Source: Leptospira interrogans serovar Manilae (lineage in GTDB: Bacteria; Spirochaetota; Leptospiria; Leptospirales; Leptospiraceae). Taken from it: 64,000 bases of DNA. Where the stretch lies: the NCBI GenBank assembly GCA_945887855.1, contig CAMCZP010000006.1, forward strand, positions 16,182 through 80,181, written 5' to 3'. A program made the position numbers and the translations under genes. The notes under the pieces were generated by a model. It had not been told where the DNA came from and did no database searches. It saw only the letters and a list, made by a program, of their open reading frames with translations. Shown here one piece after another: positions 17,865-28,853 of the stretch. Position 1 is the first letter of the stretch. Every line of letters begins with the position of its first letter.

Positions 17865-20612
17865 TTATATATCTAGCTCATCCATTACTTTCTTGTATAA
17901 TTCAAAATATTCAGATTTAGCAAACTCCTGCACGAATTCCTCTGGCATAGATCCCATCAATTCATCTATATATGTCATAAGTCTTTTGACATCATCTTTG
18001 TTCACTGTTGAAAACGCAAAGCCTGCATCAGATTCATCTTGAGAGTCTAGTATTTTATTGATTTCATCACTTGACAATGCGATATCATCATCTTCTACCT
18101 CTTGTGCTTCAGGTTGTAGTACAGAGTCTGATTCATCAATATCACCATGATCCATTATGTTTCCAAGCTCATCATCAGAGAGTGTGATTGACTCTTCTTC
18201 ATCTATGACCTTTTCTTCTTGTACCTGGTCTTCATCATCATATAAACTTGATGGTGAGATTTCTTCATCTCCCATGATCTCTGAAAGTTCATCGTCTGTC
18301 ATACCATCTGAATCTTCCATAAATTCATCTGCAATATTACCAAGTTCATCAGGAGAGAGTGTTATAGATTCATCCTCATCTTTCTCATCTTGGTCATCTT
18401 GGTCAAAGAAACTTTTTTCTTCTACTTCTTCAGCAGTAATTTCGCTCAATTCGTCAGGAGACAGTCCTATGGACTCATCATCATCTACTTCCTGTTCATC
18501 GAAAAAGCTCTTCTCAATCTCTTCTTCTGCGTTAAGCTCTTCCATCTCTTCGGGAGACAGTCCTATGGACTCATCGTCATCTACTTCCTGTTCATCGAAA
18601 AAGCTCTTCTCAACCTCTTCTTCTGCGTTGAGCTCTTCCATCTCATCGGGAGACAATCCTATGGACTCATCGTCATCTACTTCCTGTTCGTCAAAAAAGC
18701 TCTTTTCCGCCTCTTCTTCACCTACAATATTCCCCAATTCATCTGGGGACAGTGTGATCGATTCCTCTTCGGCTTCCTCTTCATCCCTATCAAAAAAGCT
18801 TCCTTCTTCCTCTTCATCCCCAAGTATATTTCCTAACTCATCGGATGATAGGGTGATTGATTCTTCCCCGTCCTCTCCCGTTTCAGTTTCAGAATCTTCA
18901 CCAGTTATATTACCAAGTTCATCGGGGGACAATGTAATTGATTCCTCTTCGGTCTCTTCTTCATCCCTATCAAAAAAGCTTCCTTCTTCCTCTTCATCGC
19001 CCAATATATTTCCTAACTCGTCGGATGATAGGGTGATTGATTCTTCCCCGTCCTCGTCCGTTTCAGTTTCAGAATCTTCACCAGTTATATTACCGAGTTC
19101 ATCGGGGGACAATGTGATTGATTCCTCTTCGGTCTCTTCTTCATCCCCAAGTATATTTCCTAGCTCATCTGATGATAGGGTGATTGATTCTTCCCCGTCC
19201 TCGCCCGTTTCTGTTTCAGAATCTTCGCCAGTTATGTTTCCGAGTTCATCGGGGGACAATGTGATTGATTCCTCTTCGGTCTCTTCTTCATCCCCAAGTA
19301 TATTTCCTAGCTCATCGGATGATAGGGTGATTGATTCCTCCCCGTCCTCACCAGTTTCTGTTTCGGAATCTTCGCCAGTTATATTACCGAGTTCATCGGG
19401 GGACAATGTGATCGATTCCTCTTCGGTCTCTTCTTCATCCCCAAGTATATTTCCTAGCTCATCGGATGATAGGGTGATTGATTCTTCCCCGTCCTCACCC
19501 GTTTCCGCTTCGGGATCTTCGCCCGTTATGTTACCGAGTTCGTCGGGGGACAATGTAATTGATTCCTCTTCGGTCTCATCTTCATCCCCAAGTATATTTC
19601 CCAGCTCATCGGATGATAGGGTGATTGATTCTTCCCCGTCCTCGCCCGTTTCTGTTTCAGAATCTTCACCAGTTATATTACCAAGTTCATCGGGGGACAA
19701 TGTGATTGATTCCTCTTCGGTCTCTTCTTCATCCCTATCAAAAAAGCTTCCTTCTTCCTCTTCATCGCCCAATATATTTCCTAACTCGTCGGATGATAGG
19801 GTGATTGATTCTTCCCCGTCCTCGCCCGTTTCTGTTTCAGAATCTTCACCAGTTATGTTTCCGAGCTCATCGGGAGACAATGTGATTGATTCCTCTTCGG
19901 TTTCTTCTTCGGAATCAATATAGTCTTCTAAACCATCGCCCAATTCAACATCATCATCAAAAAAAGAACCGCCAAAATCTTCCTCTTCCTCTTCTTCCAA
20001 TTGAGATTCTAAATAAAAATCTTGCTCTTCATCCTCTTCTTCTAAGATATCAGCAATGTCATCTGAATCTAGAGATTCGTCATCATCATCGTTATCAGTT
20101 TCCTGACTAAAGGGTACTCTTTCTTTTTTATTTAAAAATTCTTTGTCTACTTCTATGTTATCTTCATCTTCAATCTGCTCATTTACTCTTAAATCTTCTT
20201 CTGAATGAGCAGTGGGCATAATTTCATCTAGAACTTCTGAATCGGGGTCTTCAGTTTCTACATCTTCTTTATCTTCAATTTGAGGCGAAACCTCCTGGAT
20301 GCTCGGTGCCTTTTCCACTTTTTTGGGCTTGGGCTCTACAATTTCTGCATCCTTAAGGTCTTTGTATTGAACTTCCTCATCTTCATCTGCAAATTCAGAA
20401 TCTGGAAGCACATCCCTATAACTTATTACATCAGAAAGAGGAGATTCATCCTGGTCTTCATCGAAGACATCTTCATCAATTGTCTCTTCATTGAGAGATA
20501 CAATATCATCCAAGTAAAAATCAAAATCTAAGATTTCTTCTAAATCAATGGGATTTCGGTTTTCCCTAGATTCTTGGTTATTATAATTTTCCTTCTTTCG
20601 TTTATCCAGCAT
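17865..20612 (-). CDS. Acidic tandem-repeat protein (ESITLSxDELGNI motif array)
   Basis: A 915-residue, extremely Asp/Glu-rich protein without signal peptide or membrane segment. I count 20 copies of a short motif, Glu-Ser-Ile-(Thr/Gly)-Leu-Ser-x-x-Glu-(Leu/Met), plus several degenerate ones. The core unit is 49 residues with two motif versions (SPDELGNITG and SSDELGNILG); longer units carry a GSFFDR insertion. Beyond the array, the last 55 or so residues form a non-repetitive, probably helical module (DDVKRLMTYIDELMG...EFAKSEYFELYKKV). Function is unknown. The array looks like a multivalent binding scaffold. The gene is coupled by TAAATG junctions to genes on both sides. Confidence 0.8.
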   Translation of the reverse strand: MLDKRKKENYNNQESRENRNPIDLEEILDFDFYLDDIVSLNEETIDEDVFDEDQDESPLSDVISYRDVLPDSEFADEDEEVQYKDLKDAEIVEPKPKKVEKAPSIQEVSPQIEDKEDVETEDPDSEVLDEIMPTAHSEEDLRVNEQIEDEDNIEVDKEFLNKKERVPFSQETDNDDDDESLDSDDIADILEEEDEEQDFYLESQLEEEEEEDFGGSFFDDDVELGDGLEDYIDSEEETEEESITLSPDELGNITGEDSETETGEDGEESITLSSDELGNILGDEEEEGSFFDRDEEETEEESITLSPDELGNITGEDSETETGEDGEESITLSSDELGNILGDEDETEEESITLSPDELGNITGEDPEAETGEDGEESITLSSDELGNILGDEEETEEESITLSPDELGNITGEDSETETGEDGEESITLSSDELGNILGDEEETEEESITLSPDELGNITGEDSETETGEDGEESITLSSDELGNILGDEEETEEESITLSPDELGNITGEDSETETDEDGEESITLSSDELGNILGDEEEEGSFFDRDEEETEEESITLSPDELGNITGEDSETETGEDGEESITLSSDELGNILGDEEEEGSFFDRDEEEAEEESITLSPDELGNIVGEEEAEKSFFDEQEVDDDESIGLSPDEMEELNAEEEVEKSFFDEQEVDDDESIGLSPEEMEELNAEEEIEKSFFDEQEVDDDESIGLSPDELSEITAEEVEEKSFFDQDDQDEKDEDESITLSPDELGNIADEFMEDSDGMTDDELSEIMGDEEISPSSLYDDEDQVQEEKVIDEEESITLSDDELGNIMDHGDIDESDSVLQPEAQEVEDDDIALSSDEINKILDSQDESDAGFAFSTVNKDDVKRLMTYIDELMGSMPEEFVQEFAKSEYFELYKKVMDELDI
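18150..19905 (-). repeat. In-frame tandem repeat array, 147-bp core unit
   Basis: Coding tandem repeats inside the acidic protein. The core period is 147 bases; for example GGGGGAC recurs at 19104 and 19251. Some units are lengthened by 33 bases encoding the GSFFDR insertion. Units in 18.8-19.9 kb are nearly identical at DNA level, while those in 18.1-18.75 kb have diverged, consistent with recent expansion on one side. All length changes preserve the frame. The array leaves a long spurious serine-rich reading frame open on the opposite strand. Confidence 0.9.
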
Positions 20613-20891
20613 TTACAACCCTTTATTTAACTCGATGATGTCCCCATCAGAAAGCTCTCGTTCTAGATCGAGACCTTCTAACTCACTGTATCCTTCATTT
20701 ATTAGACCAAGAACATCTTTTACTCTTGATCCTTCTGGAATTCTAACAACTTTCCCATTGATTATCACTCTGATATCTTGTTCTTTATAAATATAATCTA
20801 GCAAATGTCTATTCTTATTACCATAAATCCAAGCTCCAACTATTCCTAAAAAAATAGAAAGAACAAGTAGATTTTTTGAATTCACAAGCAC
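20613..20891 (-). CDS. Small membrane-anchored protein with beta-grasp-like domain
   Basis: A 92-residue protein with one N-terminal membrane segment (about residues 8-24) followed by a compact domain of about 60 residues (IRVIINGKVVRIPEGSRVKD...LSDGDIIELN). Its pattern resembles beta-grasp folds such as SLBB or ThiS/MoaD-like domains. No C-terminal Gly-Gly is present, so it is not a sulfur carrier. The start is GTG at 20891, or a second GTG six bases downstream. Its stop codon abuts the ATG of the acidic repeat protein (TAAATG). Function unknown; it may anchor or nucleate the proteins encoded downstream. Confidence 0.6.
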   Translation of the reverse strand: MLVNSKNLLVLSIFLGIVGAWIYGNKNRHLLDYIYKEQDIRVIINGKVVRIPEGSRVKDVLGLINEGYSELEGLDLERELSDGDIIELNKGL

Positions 20892-21090
20892 TTATACTCA
20901 TTTTCGGTCATAATCTAAAACTTGAGCAAATTTTTAAGGAGAAAGATAAATCGAACCACTGTTTTATAATTCAAATACTATTCAATTTTTATTCTGTAAC
21001 TTTTAAAATTTAGTAGCCTTTTTCCACCTCACGGTATAAGAAAGAAATATTTTTATAGAAGAGTTCGGTAATTATTTTATTGAGATTTTC

Positions 21091-21157
21091 CTGCAGGAAT
21101 AAGGTAGTTAAACCTTATTTGCAGAAAAAGGCATATGCCAAGTATACTTAAATACTT
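21091..21157 (-). terminator. Stem-loops after the ATP synthase operon
   Basis: Directly downstream of the atpC stop are several inverted repeats. There is AAGTAT/ATACTT (21140-21157), a perfect palindrome GGCATATGCC (21130-21139) followed on the minus strand by TTTTT, and a 12-bp stem with a 2-nt bulge (CTGCA..AATAAGG/CCTTATT.TGCAG, 21091-21124). The set probably ends or stabilises the 7-kb atp transcript. The GC-poor stems make an intrinsic terminator call only moderate. Confidence 0.45.
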
Positions 21158-21519
21158 AGCTTTGATTTTAATACTTTTATTTCTTTTAAGGATGCACTAT
21201 CTTTTTTAGAGGATATTTCATTGAGTCTTGCCTGTATATCTGCTTTGTTGATTTGGTCTGAAATTTCTCCACTCTTTGCCAGTATGTTTACAACATTTTT
21301 TTGAATTTGAGCAAACCCACCATCTACAAAGATTTTTGTTTTTACAGAACCATTTTGAACTTCTAAAATACCTAAATCTATCTCAGAAACTAGAGAAGCA
21401 TGGTTGTACATAACTCCAAAAGATCCATCTGATCCTGGGATTTTTATATAAGTTGCAACTCCCGAATAGAGGATCTTTTCGGGAGAAATGACATTTACAT
21501 TTAAAACTCTATCAGCCAT
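21148..21519 (-). CDS. atpC: ATP synthase F1 epsilon subunit
   Basis: A 123-residue epsilon subunit of the F1 central stalk, which couples rotation and inhibits ATP hydrolysis. The N-terminal beta-sandwich is recognisable (VNVISPEKILYSG, PGSDGSFGVMYNHA), with a shorter C-terminal helical hairpin. It is the last gene of the minus-strand atp operon, 1 base after atpD. Confidence 0.93.
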   Translation of the reverse strand: MADRVLNVNVISPEKILYSGVATYIKIPGSDGSFGVMYNHASLVSEIDLGILEVQNGSVKTKIFVDGGFAQIQKNVVNILAKSGEISDQINKADIQARLNEISSKKDSASLKEIKVLKSKLSI

Positions 21520-21520
21520 C

Positions 21521-22933
<1,413 letters not shown>

Positions 22934-22945
22934 CTATATCATCTT

Positions 22946-23809
22946 TTACTTTAACGAATCTGCTCCAGCTACGATCTCTGAAATTTCTTGAGTGATCTTC
23001 GCTTGTCTCACACGGTTATAACCTCTTGTGAGTAATTTTATCATTTCACTTGCTGCATCTGTTGCTGACTTCATTGCAACCCTTCTTGCAATTTGTTCTG
23101 AGGTCACAGCTTCTAAAGAAAGTTTATAAAATACCATATTTATAACTTCAGGAAGAAGCGACTCTAGAATCTTTTCAGGACTTGGCTCATAAATTACCAG
23201 ACCATTACTTTTTTTCGAACCCTTTGGGGGCTCAATTGGTAGAATGGAAACTATCTCTGCTTTTTGATTTGCCGAAGAGTGGTATACAGTTGTTATTGCT
23301 TCTACTTTATCAATTTTTCCAGAAATGAATAAACCTTTAAAAATATTCGCATATCCTTCTGCAACATCGTACCCTGATTTATCATCTAGGTTAGTAAAAG
23401 ATTGTACTACACTTTCTTTTGCATATTTAAAGAAAGAAATCCCTTTCTTACCTACAACATACAGCTCAACTTCAATGCCTTGTGATTTCAGCTCATGCAT
23501 TCTAGCACGCGCAAGACGTATCACGTTTCCATTATAACCACCGCACAATCCCCTATTAGCAGTGACTACTAGAAGACCTACTTTTTTTATCACTTCTGGT
23601 TTTCTTAGTAGAGGGCTGTTTACATTAGCTGCCATACTCCCAAGAGAAGAAGCCAATTCTGAAATCTTTTCTGCATAAGGCTTAGAAGCATTGGCTTTGT
23701 TAGACATCTTTTTTGCCTTTGATGTAGCCACCATTTCCATTGTACGAGTAATTTTTCTCGTATTTTTAACGGAATTGATTCTCTTTTTTATTTCTCTAGG
23801 TGTAGCCAA
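22946..23809 (-). CDS. atpG: ATP synthase F1 gamma subunit
   Basis: Gamma subunit of 287 residues, the rotating shaft of F1. The N-terminal coiled-coil helix ([17 protein letters not shown]) and the C-terminal helix with [12 protein letters not shown] are diagnostic. The central segment contains the conserved NRGLCGGYN. It lies between atpA and atpD in the usual order. Confidence 0.95.
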   Translation of the reverse strand: MATPREIKKRINSVKNTRKITRTMEMVATSKAKKMSNKANASKPYAEKISELASSLGSMAANVNSPLLRKPEVIKKVGLLVVTANRGLCGGYNGNVIRLARARMHELKSQGIEVELYVVGKKGISFFKYAKESVVQSFTNLDDKSGYDVAEGYANIFKGLFISGKIDKVEAITTVYHSSANQKAEIVSILPIEPPKGSKKSNGLVIYEPSPEKILESLLPEVINMVFYKLSLEAVTSEQIARRVAMKSATDAASEMIKLLTRGYNRVRQAKITQEISEIVAGADSLK

Positions 23810-23819
23810 AGTTAGTTCC

Positions 23820-25331
23820 TTATGACTTTTTTAGAAAGGTTTCAACCACTTCTTTCACTTTTGCACCAAGTGCATCTTCATCTTTGATTATTTTTTCATC
23901 CTTTATGGACTTCAAAAGCTCAGGTGTATGATTTCTAAAATAGTCAAGCACTGATGCTTCACATTCCCGAATTTTACTAACAGGAACTTTATCCATGAAT
24001 CCCCTAGTGACTGCAAAAATAACCAAAACCTGCTCTTCAACTGGAAATGGTTTATTTTGGGCTTGTTTTAATATTTCAACAATTCTGTAACCTCTATCCA
24101 ATTGGGATTGGGTGGTGGCATCTAGTTCTGTTCCCAACTGTGCAAATGCTTCTAGCTCTCTGAATTGAGCAAGGTCTAATTTGACAGTTCCCCCTACTTT
24201 CTTCATCGCTTTGATTTGAGCAGAACCACCCACACGTGATACAGAGATACCTACGTCAACAGCAGGTCTTACTCCAGAAGCAAACAAGCTAGACTGTAAA
24301 TAAATTTGACCATCTGTAATTGAGATCACATTGGTAGGGATATAAGCAGATACTTCCCCTTCTTGGGTTTCTATAATAGGAAGTGCTGTTAAGGATCCAC
24401 CACCATACTTTTTATCTAGCTTACAAGCTCTTTCAAGAAGTCTGGAATGCAAATAAAACACATCCCCAGGATACGCTTCGCGACCGGGAGGTCTACGTAG
24501 TAAAAGTGACATTTGGCGATACGCCACAGCTTGCTTAGATAAATCATCATAAACAACTAGTGTATGCTTTCCTTCTTCGTACATAAAAAATTCAGCCATT
24601 GCACAACCTGAGTAAGGTGCAATGTATTGCATAGGAGCAGGATCAGAAGCACTTGCTGCTACAATGATTGAGTATGAAAGAGCACCATTTTCTTCTAGCC
24701 TTTTCACAAGACCAGCAACAGTAGAAGCTTTTTGCCCAATTGCTACATATACACAAATTACCCCTGTTTCTTTTTGGTTGATAATGGTATCTATAGCAAT
24801 TGCTGTTTTACCAGTTCCCCTATCACCAATGATCAATTCCCTCTGTCCCCTACCGATAGGGATCATAGCATCAATTGCTTTGATCCCTGTTTGGAGAGGC
24901 TCAGTGACTGGATATCTCTTAGAGATACCAGGTGCTATGATTTCAACGGGTCTAAATTTAGTAGTAGTGATTGGACCTTTTCCATCTATAGGTTGCCCTA
25001 ATGGATTTACAACCCTGCCCAACATTTCATGACCAACTGGGACTTCGAAGATTTTACCAGTTCTCTTTACGGTAAATCCTTCTTGTATGTGCTTGTATTC
25101 TCCCAACACAACTACCCCAAGAGAATTTTCTTCCAGGTTGAATGCTTGGCCTCGAATTCCATTTTGGAATTCTACTAATTCTCCAGACATTACATTTTTG
25201 AGCCCAAAGACTCTTGCAATACCGTCTCCGACCTCAACAACTGTACCAACTTCATCTACTTTTAGATCTTGTTTATAACTTTGAATTTCTTTTTTGATAA
25301 TCGATGTGATTTCATCTGTTTTAATTTTCAT
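23820..25331 (-). CDS. atpA: ATP synthase F1 alpha subunit
   Basis: Non-catalytic nucleotide-binding alpha subunit with Walker [11 protein letters not shown] and the conserved [13 protein letters not shown] segment. The reading frame is open upstream, but the ATG at 25331 (protein beginning [10 protein letters not shown]) fits the family start and gives 503 residues. That start overlaps the end of atpH by 11 bases. Confidence 0.96.
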   Translation of the reverse strand: MKIKTDEITSIIKKEIQSYKQDLKVDEVGTVVEVGDGIARVFGLKNVMSGELVEFQNGIRGQAFNLEENSLGVVVLGEYKHIQEGFTVKRTGKIFEVPVGHEMLGRVVNPLGQPIDGKGPITTTKFRPVEIIAPGISKRYPVTEPLQTGIKAIDAMIPIGRGQRELIIGDRGTGKTAIAIDTIINQKETGVICVYVAIGQKASTVAGLVKRLEENGALSYSIIVAASASDPAPMQYIAPYSGCAMAEFFMYEEGKHTLVVYDDLSKQAVAYRQMSLLLRRPPGREAYPGDVFYLHSRLLERACKLDKKYGGGSLTALPIIETQEGEVSAYIPTNVISITDGQIYLQSSLFASGVRPAVDVGISVSRVGGSAQIKAMKKVGGTVKLDLAQFRELEAFAQLGTELDATTQSQLDRGYRIVEILKQAQNKPFPVEEQVLVIFAVTRGFMDKVPVSKIRECEASVLDYFRNHTPELLKSIKDEKIIKDEDALGAKVKEVVETFLKKS

Positions 25332-25911
25332 AATATGCCCCGGTATTTTTATTACTGATGAGTTGCTCCCCAGCATGTAGTAGTATTGATTTGCTTATAT
25401 TCTTCAAATTACTCTGTATAGATCCATCTATAACCTTGTCATCAAAATATATAACAACCCCACCGACCAATTCTGGTCTTACTACAGTTACTATTTCCGC
25501 TTTCATTTTGTATTCATCCAGAAACCATTTTGTGATCTCAGAGAGATTCTCATTAGATAAGGGAGCCGCGCTTTGTAGGGTGACTCGAAGAATATTGTTA
25601 ACTTTATCATTGAGAGCAGAGAATTGAGTATAAATGTCTGATAGATAAAATATTCTATCATTCTTAATTAATATTGAAAGGAAGGACAAAATTTGTTCTG
25701 ATGCTTTTCCTTTGAGTGCTTTTTCTAAAGAATTGAGTTTATTTGCTTTAGAAAATTGAGGAGAGATTAAGAAGTTCCAAATATCCTCATTTGCTAAGAG
25801 GATACTTAGAATATCTTTGAGTTCTGAAACGAATTCTTCTGTTTGCTTGGAATCTTGCCCAACCTCTAACAGAGCCTTCGCATAGACTTTTGCAACTTGT
25901 GAATTTTCCAT
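25321..25911 (-). CDS. atpH: ATP synthase F1 delta subunit
   Basis: Delta (OSCP-type) peripheral stalk subunit of 196 residues. The start region ([15 protein letters not shown]) and the late [23 protein letters not shown] segment are conserved family features. It overlaps atpA by 11 bases and follows atpF after 4 bases. Confidence 0.93.
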   Translation of the reverse strand: MENSQVAKVYAKALLEVGQDSKQTEEFVSELKDILSILLANEDIWNFLISPQFSKANKLNSLEKALKGKASEQILSFLSILIKNDRIFYLSDIYTQFSALNDKVNNILRVTLQSAAPLSNENLSEITKWFLDEYKMKAEIVTVVRPELVGGVVIYFDDKVIDGSIQSNLKNISKSILLHAGEQLISNKNTGAYYEN

Positions 25912-25915
25912 GTGT

Positions 25916-26437
25916 TTATGCTTTCATCTTTTTGAGATTAGAAATTTCATTTTTAACAAAATTTGCATGATCTTCTGCTTTGAGCTGCTTCTCTATAATC
26001 TTAGAAGCAATATTTACAGAGAGATCTACTATACTTTCTTGGATTTCTTGGAGAGCTTTCATCTTAGAGAGCTCAATATCTCTAAGGGATTGGTCCTTAC
26101 GAGCCTGAATCTCTACAGTTGCATCCGAGATCATTTTGTTTTTTACTACAGTTGCGTCTGATTTTGCTTCATTTACAATTGAGATTGCTTCATCCTTGGC
26201 AGCGGCAATTTTTGCCTTGTAGTCAGAAAGAAGCGTTTCTGCTTCCTTGCGAAGGTTTTCTGCTTTCTCTATATCACCGTGGACTTTGTGAGATCTTTCA
26301 TCCAGAGCGTGGATAATAGGATTCCATGCAAACTTCCACAGAATTAAAACAACAATAGAAAATGTAATTACCGTCCATACTAAAAGACCAGGATTGACAC
26401 TAAGTAAGTTCAACCCACCTGCTGCCAGATTAATCAA
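25916..26437 (-). CDS. atpF: ATP synthase F0 b subunit
   Basis: Peripheral stalk b subunit of 173 residues with one N-terminal membrane helix (about residues 15-37), followed by a long charged helix rich in Lys, Glu and Ala that dimerises and reaches F1. The family signature WNPIIHALDERS follows the membrane helix. Confidence 0.94.
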   Translation of the reverse strand: MINLAAGGLNLLSVNPGLLVWTVITFSIVVLILWKFAWNPIIHALDERSHKVHGDIEKAENLRKEAETLLSDYKAKIAAAKDEAISIVNEAKSDATVVKNKMISDATVEIQARKDQSLRDIELSKMKALQEIQESIVDLSVNIASKIIEKQLKAEDHANFVKNEISNLKKMKA

Positions 26438-26448
26438 AATTGTACCCC

Positions 26449-26742
26449 TTATTTACTTTCAGCAGGTGCCGAAACGGAAGCTTTTGGTGCATCTGTTGCC
26501 TTTGTTAGGTTAGTGTTAAGTGCACCACCTGAAAGGAACATAATAACGAGAGCAAATAAAGCCGCTCCTTCAATAAAAGCTGCAGAAATCAACATTGCTG
26601 TTTGGATAGCTCCGGATGCCTCTGGTTGACGACTCATTCCTTCTACTGCCTGACCACCTATTCTACCAATACCCAAACCTGCTCCAAGAATTGCAAGACC
26701 TGCTCCAATTCCAATACCAATGTAACCTAAACCGAAATCCAT
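26449..26742 (-). CDS. atpE: ATP synthase F0 c subunit
   Basis: Proteolipid c-ring subunit of 97 residues with two membrane helices. The first is Gly-rich (GIGAGLAILGAGLGIG), the loop is RQPE, and the second carries the ion-binding Glu58 in AAFIEGAALF. The Glu is followed by Gly and not by Ser or Thr, which favours proton over sodium coupling (inference from known c-ring motifs). The hydrophilic C-terminal tail of about 18 residues is longer than usual. Confidence 0.95.
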   Translation of the reverse strand: MDFGLGYIGIGIGAGLAILGAGLGIGRIGGQAVEGMSRQPEASGAIQTAMLISAAFIEGAALFALVIMFLSGGALNTNLTKATDAPKASVSAPAESK

Positions 26743-26780
26743 ATTTTCTCCTATAAATTAATTTTTAATTGAATATGATT

Positions 26781-27794
26781 CTAATGCCTGTGCATTGATG
26801 ACCCTACAAAGAGAGATGTTAAAAGCGTAAATATAAATGCTTGTAAAAATGCTACAAATATCTCTAACATATAAATTGCAGTTGCTCCAAAGATAGAAAT
26901 TGGAACTACAAAGAAAGATTGAAATTCAAAAATAAATCCTAAAAGTGCAAGGATCACAACGTGACCAGCAGTCATATTAGCTAGAAGACGCACAGTGAGC
27001 GCAAATGCTTTAGCAAGAGGAGATACTACAAATTCTAAAGGAAACATTAAGAGATATAGAACAGCAGGGACTCCATTAGGCACAGAATAAATAGGGAACA
27101 ATGGGCCTTGGTAAATAAAACCAGTTCCATAAATCATAATCAAAGTAATTCCAGCCAATGTAACTGTAACTGAAATATCACCCGTAACAGTAATTCCACT
27201 CCATATTTTAGTAAAGATGGAATGGTGAGGATCACCAGTGAGTGCGCCAATAATTTCTCCAACAGGAGGAATCAATCCAAAAAGGTTTGAGAAGAGAATA
27301 AAGAAGAATAAACTAAAGAGGTAGCCATAATATGCATGACCATGACCATGCATATTGACGTCTATGACATCTTTTTGAAGGAATTGGAGAATTGCTTCGA
27401 CAGCTCCTGTTGCTCTGGACTGAACTTTGTAAGGATTAGAAGCAATTGATCTAGCGATGGGGATAAACGTAACCAATAGAAAAAAAGATACCACCCACAT
27501 CATAGTAACTCTTTTGGTTATATGCATGTCAAAACCACCAAGAAAGTGGTATAGCTTTTTAGAATCATTGTCTTCGAAGGTAGCATGGTGTTCTAGATCA
27601 AAGTTTGGGTCTCCCTCAAATACTTTGATTCCTCCAAAATTTAGGGGGAATTCCGCGTGATCAGCTAGATGGTGCTCAATCACTCCAGTTAAATCAAACT
27701 TTTCATCTGTGCCACCAGAAGCCAAGAGGGGAGAAAAAGAAAGCGTTAGAAGCAATAAAACATAGGATAAAAGTTTATTCATTTTTGAGTTCAT
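26781..27794 (-). CDS. atpB: ATP synthase F0 a subunit with N-terminal periplasmic extension
   Basis: The a subunit forms the ion half-channels beside the c-ring. The core is recognisable by the essential Arg helix (LAKAFALTVRLLANMTAGH) and the last helix. The 337-residue length exceeds the usual 240-270 because of an N-terminal signal-like segment (about residues 7-25) and roughly 80 extra residues before the first core helix. That extra region is His/Asp-rich and probably periplasmic. The gene overlaps atpI by 20 bases; a second in-frame ATG at 27782 would shorten the overlap. Confidence 0.93.
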   Translation of the reverse strand: MNSKMNKLLSYVLLLLTLSFSPLLASGGTDEKFDLTGVIEHHLADHAEFPLNFGGIKVFEGDPNFDLEHHATFEDNDSKKLYHFLGGFDMHITKRVTMMWVVSFFLLVTFIPIARSIASNPYKVQSRATGAVEAILQFLQKDVIDVNMHGHGHAYYGYLFSLFFFILFSNLFGLIPPVGEIIGALTGDPHHSIFTKIWSGITVTGDISVTVTLAGITLIMIYGTGFIYQGPLFPIYSVPNGVPAVLYLLMFPLEFVVSPLAKAFALTVRLLANMTAGHVVILALLGFIFEFQSFFVVPISIFGATAIYMLEIFVAFLQAFIFTLLTSLFVGSSMHRH

Positions 27795-28164
27795 ATTTTA
27801 AAAGTAAGTGTGCAGTTGAAACAAATATTTTCATAGTAAAATAATTTGCAATAAAAAACCCGATTAGAAATGAGAGATTCTTTTGAAAAAAGGAAAAGTA
27901 GCCTAGAATTAGAATGTTTATGAATAATGATATCCCAGTTAGTAGTAATTGCGGCTTAGCAGTTTGCTTCCAATTCCCCTTCATGAAATAAGTTTTCGAT
28001 AACAAGAGTATCACTTGCATCCACAAAGAGACTAAAAAACCAAAGTAGCCCATTTTTTCTAAATCTGTGACCTTATGCAAAAGAAAGGCGATGGCACTCA
28101 ATAGAGAAAATATAAATAAGATAAAAAGTAAAAATTTTTGAAATGGGAGTTTACTTAAATCCAA
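27775..28164 (-). CDS. atpI: AtpI-like membrane protein
   Basis: A 129-residue protein with four predicted membrane segments at the head of the atp operon. AtpI proteins at this position assist c-ring assembly or magnesium supply. Sequence similarity is weak, so the call rests on position, length and topology. AAAAGGA lies about 9 bases upstream of the ATG. It overlaps atpB, supporting co-translation. Confidence 0.7.
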   Translation of the reverse strand: MDLSKLPFQKFLLFILFIFSLLSAIAFLLHKVTDLEKMGYFGFLVSLWMQVILLLSKTYFMKGNWKQTAKPQLLLTGISLFINILILGYFSFFQKNLSFLIGFFIANYFTMKIFVSTAHLLLKYELKNE

Positions 28165-28373
28165 ACTTTGTATCCTTTTCTGTAGAATTATTCACTATCG
28201 GCTTTACTGCAAGAATATATACTCCTACAAAAAATCAAACCAAAGGATATAAGTTTTACTATAGATTTTGAAAAAAATACTTTTTACATATATAGCTATA
28301 CTTTTTTTATTCTATTCGTGAGACTACTTTGCTTTTCTGTTGGGGTATTAATTGGTAATTTAGGATATTATAT

Positions 28374-28853
28374 ATGAATAACAGTGTAAGATTAATTAAT
28401 TCAGAACTGATCAATGATGTTAGAGATAAAGCACTCAATGCTCCTAGAAAAAGGCTCAACTATAATTTCCATCAGCTTGATGAAACCTATCAAAGATTTT
28501 TAAATATTTTATGCAAGGGAACTTATGTTAGACCTCATCGCCACACAAATCCTCCTAAAGCAGAAACTTTTTTGATACTTGAAGGCAAGATTTCATTTTT
28601 AATCTTTTCAGAAGAAGGCAATGTAATTGAATCCCATATCTTAGAAGCCGGGGGACCTAACTATGGAATAGATATACTCCCTGGTGTTTGGCACTCTTTA
28701 GTTTGTATAAGTGAAACGGCTGTTTGTTTTGAAGGGAAACATGGACCCTACAATCCTGCAAGTGATAAAGATTTTGCTGAGTGGGCTCCCCATGAAAACA
28801 CTAAAGAAGCAATTGAATATTTAGTTAGCCTAGAAAATAAAATTAAATATTAA
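28374..28853 (+). CDS. WbuC-family cupin metalloprotein
   Basis: A 159-residue cupin of the WbuC type. Metal-binding residues are in PHRHTNPPKAETF and later in PGVWHSL; the family C-terminal motif GKHGPYNP is present. WbuC genes usually sit in O-antigen clusters, but here the gene is isolated on the plus strand between the atp operon and a lipoprotein gene. TAGGA about 9 bases upstream supports the ATG. The stop codon runs directly into repeat copy 2. The biochemical role of WbuC is not settled. Confidence 0.82.
   Translation: MNNSVRLINSELINDVRDKALNAPRKRLNYNFHQLDETYQRFLNILCKGTYVRPHRHTNPPKAETFLILEGKISFLIFSEEGNVIESHILEAGGPNYGIDILPGVWHSLVCISETAVCFEGKHGPYNPASDKDFAEWAPHENTKEAIEYLVSLENKIKY

Noticed and set aside
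18157..19923. Long serine-rich reading frame on the plus strand, antisense to the acidic repeat protein
   Set aside because: It follows from the repetitive Asp/Glu/Ser codons on the other strand; it has no ribosome binding site and no start at a repeat boundary, and the minus-strand gene has coherent flanks and coupling.
28268..28321. 17-codon frame resembling a signal peptide (MKKILFTYIAILFLFYS)
   Set aside because: Stops directly after the hydrophobic run, no ribosome binding site, and such strings are common by chance in AT-rich sequence; at most a remnant of a lost lipoprotein gene.
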